A DNA stretch of 64,000 nt from Dastarcus helophoroides. Taxonomy: Eukaryota > Arthropoda > Insecta > Coleoptera > Bothrideridae. Numbering within the stretch: position 1 is the first letter of the stretch; the number at the start of each line of letters is the position of its first letter. The notes under the pieces are model-generated. The model made no database searches and was not told the DNA's origin. It worked only from the letters and a program-made list of their open reading frames with translations. Below, one piece after another: positions 58,825 to 64,000 of this stretch. Location of the stretch: contig CM053332.1 in NCBI GenBank assembly GCA_028583605.1, positions 23,840,823 through 23,904,822 on the forward strand. The letters run 5' to 3'. The position numbers and the translations under genes are program-made.

Positions 58825-60142
58825 AGACTACATGAAAAACTACACCAGACGTCAGCGTTGTCACCCAAAATTTTTGGTTCCTTACCAAAATTGGGTGCGA
58901 AAATGAACATTGGCATCCGTGGCTGTCATCCGTAATGTCAATTCATCTAAACACAATTATCTGTTTGCATATATGTAATACTTATATGTCTGTTTGTGTT
59001 GGCAGGTGACATATTTTTTACTATAGCAGAGTTTTACGACAGTTTGACTTTTGGAAAACACATGCTAACAATGACAAGGAATTAAGAAGCAGATATTTGT
59101 CAACAGTGAAGGAAATGACACTGGTCGAGAACCGTCAGGTTGCAGTATTTGTGAATCAAATTTTGAAAGATGCATGAAAAATTAAAATGCCACAATGTGA
59201 AACAACGGATTTGGTTATGGAATAAAATTGGAGTTTAGAAAAAATTATGTGGGATTGTATTTTGAAATCTTAAAATGGTATAATAACAAAAATAAAGGGG
59301 TAGGGGGCCATGTAATAAGACTAACACTGTACAACTGCAAGGTGACATTCAGCAATTGCATTTATGGTTGTATTTATTTGGTTTAATAATTTTAAAAAAA
59401 CTCAATATAATTTGAATTTTATTCCACAGGTTCAATTACTGCCTATAAGAAGAATCTGCAAGAAACTTATGGGAGTTTTAAATGCATAAAAACAATAAAA
59501 ATTACAATTTACGTTATAATATACAGTTGGTATTCTTTTACACTGTTTATATCGATTTGATTTTGACCCGTTTCAATGTTTATGTTCTCTCTGAGCATAT
59601 CAAAATGTCAATTTGTTTGGATTAAATTGATAAATAATCAGTTGAAAACAAAACTTCCTTTATTAATGCATATTTAGTTCACCACATGAAAATATTCCTA
59701 CTTTTCAATTTTTTTTAGAAGTTCCTGGTTTATGGCGGCTAACTATTGAAAAGGGCAATGCGGGACATTTATTTTTGTCGAGCAAAAAAAAGAAGGTCAT
59801 CACCTTCTGTTTCTCTCATAGCTTAAAATGAAAACAAAAACAAACCTAAATATATGTCATTCCGCTATATATGTTTGAAATATAGTCGGTTCAAGGGTGT
59901 GACGTATAGCATTTGATTCATACTTGCTTAGTAGTTCGTTTTTTGTGCTGCATTGGCATTGGATTTGGTAGTTAGTGATTTGAAAATCTACGAATGAATT
60001 TAATATTTAAGAATGCGGGACATCCGGCACGCATAAGACGTTTTGCGGGGCTCTTTTAGTAATTTTTTCTGTGCAGGACCGTAACCGCAGAACGCGGGAT
60101 GGTTAGCCGCCTTATCCTGGTTTATTTTTCCTTTGATCATCC
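58825..60142 (+). mobile_element. Long-TIR DNA transposon, copy 3, truncated
   Basis: It starts AGACTACATGAAAAACTACA and follows copy 2 from its left end through GCAGAGTTTTACGACAGTTTG and CAGGTTCAATTACTGC to ~60142, where similarity stops; the right TIR is missing. It is interrupted at 59731-60114 by another element. Confidence 0.82.
59731..60114. mobile_element. hAT-type MITE (TAWGGCGGCTAAC ends), 384 bp, nested in copy 3
   Basis: Left end TATGGCGGCTAAC and right end GTTAGCCGCCTTA are inverted repeats. The octamer TCCTGGTT is duplicated exactly (59723-59730 and 60115-60122). The sequence on either side rejoins to match the uninterrupted copy 2 near 33785, which confirms the insertion. Confidence 0.88.
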
Positions 60143-60143
60143 T

Positions 60144-61212
60144 TAGTTTGGCGCAAATGTCAGTTCGAATTGTGACATAGAACATGGTAGAAGTTATACC
60201 ATGACACAGTATAAATTCCATCCACTATAAATTTTTGAACGCAACTTAAAGTGTATAAAGTCTATGCCTGTTAGAAAAAATTGAAAAAGCATTGCTAGAT
60301 TTTCTGAATTTTCTTCAATATGGAGAATTTTATCTTCTATTGAGTAATTTAAATAGGAATATTTTAAGAAAATGGTTGAGATATAAAGAAAAATATATTC
60401 GAAATTTTGTCATCTTTGAGAGGATTCTGTGCTGTGTAAATTTTAATTCAAAATTTTCGCAAACCTATGAATTTTTGTTGTCCATTTCGCCTTCTATTAA
60501 ATTAAATTTTTAGCTTAAAGTTATTTTGATCTGCGATAATGTTTGTTTTTGCAATTTCGATGTTAATTGGAGTATTTCATATTTCTTCGAAATTTCAAAT
60601 TTGGATTTTGTTCCTGTACAATTTGATTTTTTTTACTTTTTTTTCAACAAATCTACTGTAACTTAAAATGTCGAGGAAAAACACCGTTTCAGAATTTTGT
60701 TAATCCCCATTTTTGCCTAAACTCTTTTTTCCAAAAATGCTTGTCAGAAATTTAGACTTTTTCTCGAAATTTTAGATGTAGTTAAAATCAATTTGTACGA
60801 ATTTCGATATCTTTGTTATAAATTTTGGTTTTTAGTAATGTTTGTATATTTACAGAAGAGGGTATGAACGATTTTGAAACTAAAACAGAATAGCAGTTTG
60901 TACATGTCGATATTGCAGGAAAATGAAGTTTGATCGAAGCCTTAGGCACATGAGAATTGAGATTGACTTTTGTCAAAGTGGATTTTTTTGTGGATAACTT
61001 TAAACCCAAACTTTTCACCTGGATTTAAACCATGTTTCAATGTTTTTTGTAATTATAATCGAGACGATTTCAAGGTTTCAGCCGAGACTTTGACACTAAA
61101 GTTGAAATATTGAGTTTGTTACAATGTTTCGATATCTGGAATTTGATTTTGTAAATCTCGTTTGTTTTTTTGAAAGTCCCCTACGATAGGGGGTGAAAAA
61201 CAATCCAATCGT
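60144..61212. other. Intergenic AT-rich sequence with weak degenerate array
   Basis: CGAAATTT-type motifs are scattered from ~60280 to 60800. Short open frames have no family resemblance. Nothing else seen. Confidence 0.5.
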
Positions 61213-61416
61213 TTGAAACACAGAACTTGTCCCCTGAAACCAAGAAAAATTAAAAAACACAACAAAGGTTGCTCTAACGCGTTTCGACAGCCAAGCTGTC
61301 ATCTTCAGGTTAGTTTCTCTCTGAAGATGACAGCTTGGCTGTCGAAACGCGTTAGAGCAACCTTTGTTGTGTTTTTTAATTTTTCTTGGTTTCAGGGGAC
61401 AAGTTCTGTGTTTCAA
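61213..61416. repeat. Perfect 96-bp-arm palindromic repeat
   Basis: The left arm 61213-61308 and right arm 61321-61416 are exact reverse complements by eye, with a 12-base spacer. The arms carry GAAACGCGTTAGAGCAACC and TTGGTTTCAGGGGACAAG. Diverged single or grouped arms are at 20395, 21265, 39690, 53285 and 54105-54480. The sequence to the right (AAGATAACCAAGGACCAGTC) also occurs inverted at ~54108. Mirror-image open frames on the two strands arise from the palindrome. Confidence 0.93.
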
Positions 61417-61688
61417 TTTTTGAAGATAACCAAGGACCAGTCCGTTCCATCAAAATCCAATCGTAACAGAAGTATATCTTTTATTTTTCTAACGCACTTC
61501 CAGAGTCTGCCAACAATTAAGCTTTGTAAAAATGTAGTATTGAAATAAAATTATAATAAAAGCTTCAAAATGTGAATATTTATTCATAGATATACTTTGA
61601 ATTATGTACTAAAAGGTAATTAAAAATCATATGTACAAGTTAACTTAAGAATCAGAGGTACAGCATATTATATCACAATAAGAAGAAA

Positions 61689-62120
61689 TCACTGCTCTTG
61701 TTTAAGGGCCCCCAATTCTTCCATTACCGCTTGCATACCTTCCGGAATTCGACCTTCATCAATTTCCTTGGCCCACGAATGATACTGTAAAAGGTAATAT
61801 TATCACTGTAAAAATTGCCAGTTTCTTATTTAATTGATGCCTTTACAGTTACCTTTTCAAATTCTTTTCTCAAAGCAAAGACGGCCTTCTCTCGATCAGC
61901 GACCAATTCTTCGAGATACTGGTATCTTAGTTTTTTCCTGGCTCTACATTCTCGGGCACTTTGACGACTGCGTTCTGAAACAATCCGATAAATGTAATAC
62001 ATCAGAGGCGAATATGGCGGTTTCCTAATTACCTAGTTTGGCTCTCATGTCAACTTTATCAGCAGATTTTCTGCCGGGCTTACGTCCCCGCTTGCCTGAT
62101 TCCTTACGATGAGGGCCCTC
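61689..62120 (-). CDS. CREBL2: CREBL2 / REPTOR-BP-type bZIP transcription factor, first exon not found
   Basis: Three exons, 62120-62033, 61974-61853 and 61784-61689, join in phase and encode about 101 residues to the stop. The order is a basic segment (GKRGRKPGRK, KVDMRAKLERSRQSA), the DNA-binding core RECRARKKLRYQYLEEL, then the leucine-zipper region and tail (YHSWAKEIDEGRIPEGMQ). This closely resembles vertebrate CREBL2 and Drosophila REPTOR-BP, the partner of REPTOR in the transcriptional response to low TORC1 activity. The first visible exon begins in phase 0 after TTTTTAAG, so the initiator is in an upstream exon, which I could not place before 62950. AATAAA on minus at 61584-61579. Confidence 0.92.
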
Positions 62121-62950
62121 CTTAAAAACAAAAATATGTAATCAAAAATTATTTTTCTAAATACAATATAAACATAATTTGTGGTAATTTTATGTCATTT
62201 AATTTCGTACATGGTTTTTTTTAATTCTTTTAAAATAAAAATTAGTTTTGTGTTTTTCGCCTTATAATTAGGCTTACCACAGAATGTTATTCTAGAATTT
62301 TGGCCAATCAACAAATACTCTCGATACAGTCGAGCCCCGTAGTACCATTTTCCTTTGGTTATAAAAATTTTCATTCGGGGCATTGGTTTTGAAAACCCGA
62401 CATGACGCTTGCTTTTAATTTAATAAAACTAAGAATCTATATTAAATAAATTAGAATAAGATTTTTCTCGTTTGAAAGTAACGACAAGGATACCGCATTA
62501 GCACGACGATCGAGTAATCACTGCATACCTATTTATTATACCAATTTGTTATCTGTTACGGTAGGTAAAGACCGAAGGTTACAACAAAAGCAAAACTATT
62601 ATTAATTGCGCACCAATGTTGGAAATTGTTGCAGGCTATAAATAAACGCGTAAATCTGCGTTAAAACGTTCGAAATATTAATATTTGTAAGTTTTTGTAC
62701 AAAAGCCTTTAATATTATTAATAGTTTAATAATATAAATTACAACTTAATGTAAATAATTTTATGGGTTGGGTCATTGATCATATTTCTAGTCGTATCGG
62801 CATAGTAACAATGTTGTAAAATGAATCCTCTAATAAATTTTCCATTTCAAAACATGCATATTCACTGTTATTTGAAAGGCGGAGACAACCGGAGATTACC
62901 CGTGAAAGTATACACTAAACATACACAGAACAGACCATAAGTAATGGTAT
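62121..62950. other. Upstream region or first intron of CREBL2
   Basis: A minus-strand frame at 62383-62285 ending in a donor GTAAGCC (MPRMKIFITKGKWYYG start) would leave the wrong phase for the next exon, so it is not accepted as the first exon. Otherwise AT-rich without recognised features. Confidence 0.45.
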
Positions 62951-64000
62951 ACACGGTGGCGGCTGGCGCATAGGCACTATGGAACTGCAGCACCCCCAGT
63001 TTCCACATGAAATTATTGATAACATTTAATGTAATGACTTTTTTCAAAATTTTAACTTTTTGATAATTTCGAGTTTTTTCTAAAGTTTGGCTTTCTTGAA
63101 GAAAATTTTAAATTGTTTTTGAAAATTTACCCTTTTTTTTTCAAATTTAAGCTCTACTTGAACCGTTTTTGATAACGTCGAGTTTTTTATCAATTTTTTG
63201 TTTTCAATATTTTAGCTTCTTTTCGAAAGTTAACTTTTTAGAAATTTGGAACTTTACTTAAAAATTTCGGCATTTATCAAAATGTTTTTTTTTTAATTCC
63301 GATTTTTGAAAGCTTTGACTTTTCCGAACATTTCTTCTTTTTTTGATTATGGCGATTAAAAATTGCGACCTTTCAAATTTAAGATGTTTACGAAAGATTC
63401 CGTTTTTTTAATTTTCTCAAACTTCCATTCTTTGAAAATTCTTGATCATATTTGAAAAATATCGAGTTTTTTAAAAACTCAGCTTTACCCTTTACGAAGG
63501 GTAGACTACTTGCGAGTAGTTGACTTTACTATTTCCTCTTTTTGAAATATGCTCGGAAGTGACTAGCCGTATTATGAATATACGAAAAATATATATAGTC
63601 TAACTGAAATGTGTAGTCTCATTCGAGTCATCCAATCGCTGACAAAAACGCTTGTCGGTGACAATTCGCCTTTCTTCCCGAAATTTTCTTTAAAAATTGG
63701 CCCATTTTCCAAAATTTTGACAGAATGTGGCTGTTGGAAATTTCGAATTGTTATTAATGTTAATTTTTTTTTATTTCGACTTTCTTCTGGAAACTATTCT
63801 CAAAATGTTGATCTTTTTCTCGAAATTTTGATTTTCTTTCAAAATTTGTTAGTGTTTTCGAAATTTTAGATTTTTACCTCGAAAATCGGCTTTTTCTCGA
63901 AATTTCGATATTTTTCAAGTTTTCCCAAAATGTGAGGTTTTTTATTTTAAATTTGATTTTTATCATCTTTTCCTAAATAACGACTTTATATTCAACATTT
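62951..64000 (+). mobile_element. hAT-like non-autonomous element filled with degenerate array, open at the window edge
   Basis: The left end GGTGGCGGCTGGCG followed by GCAGCACCCCCAGTTTCC matches 43003 and the inverse of 15311. The interior to the window end is TTTCGACTTTTT-type array. The right end is outside the window. Confidence 0.6.

Noticed and set aside
61096..61548. Two mirror-image 106-111 residue open frames
   Set aside because: They are the two strands of the perfect palindrome and share the same peptide for that reason.
62195..62383. Candidate first exon of the CREBL2 gene (MPRMKIF...)
   Set aside because: Its donor leaves phase 1, while the next exon needs phase 0, and the peptide has no resemblance to the family N-terminus.

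Overview
The window looks like an AT-rich insect nuclear genome. All host genes are eukaryotic, most are split by GT..AG introns, and the best-conserved products match animal families (OXSM, HIP1/Sla2, WBP4, calmodulin-lysine methyltransferase, ZAD zinc finger, DENND2, CREBL2/REPTOR-BP). A short interstitial block of CCTAA/TTAGG repeats and the ZAD domain point to an insect outside the higher flies. A beetle would fit the satellites and the repeat load, but that is a guess. Exon boundaries below were read by eye from splice signals, reading phase and family resemblance. No alignment or database search was run.

Layout. Bases 1-720 are comparatively GC-rich and unidentified. Bases 721-4975 are stacked tandem repeats: a 15-bp minisatellite, a 156-bp satellite, a ~166-bp pair, telomere-like repeats, then a 173-bp satellite. 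An uninterrupted mitochondrial 3-oxoacyl-ACP synthase gene (5363-6640, +) follows. Hip1 (minus, 7618-22414) has 14 coding exons plus a possible alternative first exon, and its large introns hold a hAT nested in a small MITE, a tRNA-like SINE head and a jockey/CR1-type LINE. WBP4 (minus, 25721-28326) and CAMKMT (minus, 29376-32380) come next. A ZAD-C2H2 gene (plus, 37094-39559) carries a second LINE copy in its only intron. DENND2 (minus, 40912-56716) has eight coding exons and an intron packed with degenerate AT-rich arrays. The 3' part of a CREBL2/REPTOR-BP bZIP gene (minus, 61689-62120) is near the right end.

Between and inside the genes lies a well-preserved layer of DNA transposons. There are two ~2.1 kb long-TIR elements in inverted orientation (one with a perfect 9-bp target duplication) and a third broken copy, two ~881-bp hAT elements, several hAT-type MITEs, a pogo/Tigger-like element with a possible solo LTR inside it, and a perfect 96-bp-arm palindrome. 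Several insertions are nested, so their order can be read. The genes are ordinary housekeeping or signalling genes and show no sign of working together. No convincing new multi-gene system is present. The most unusual signals are in the repeat layer and in a few splice or start-codon details.
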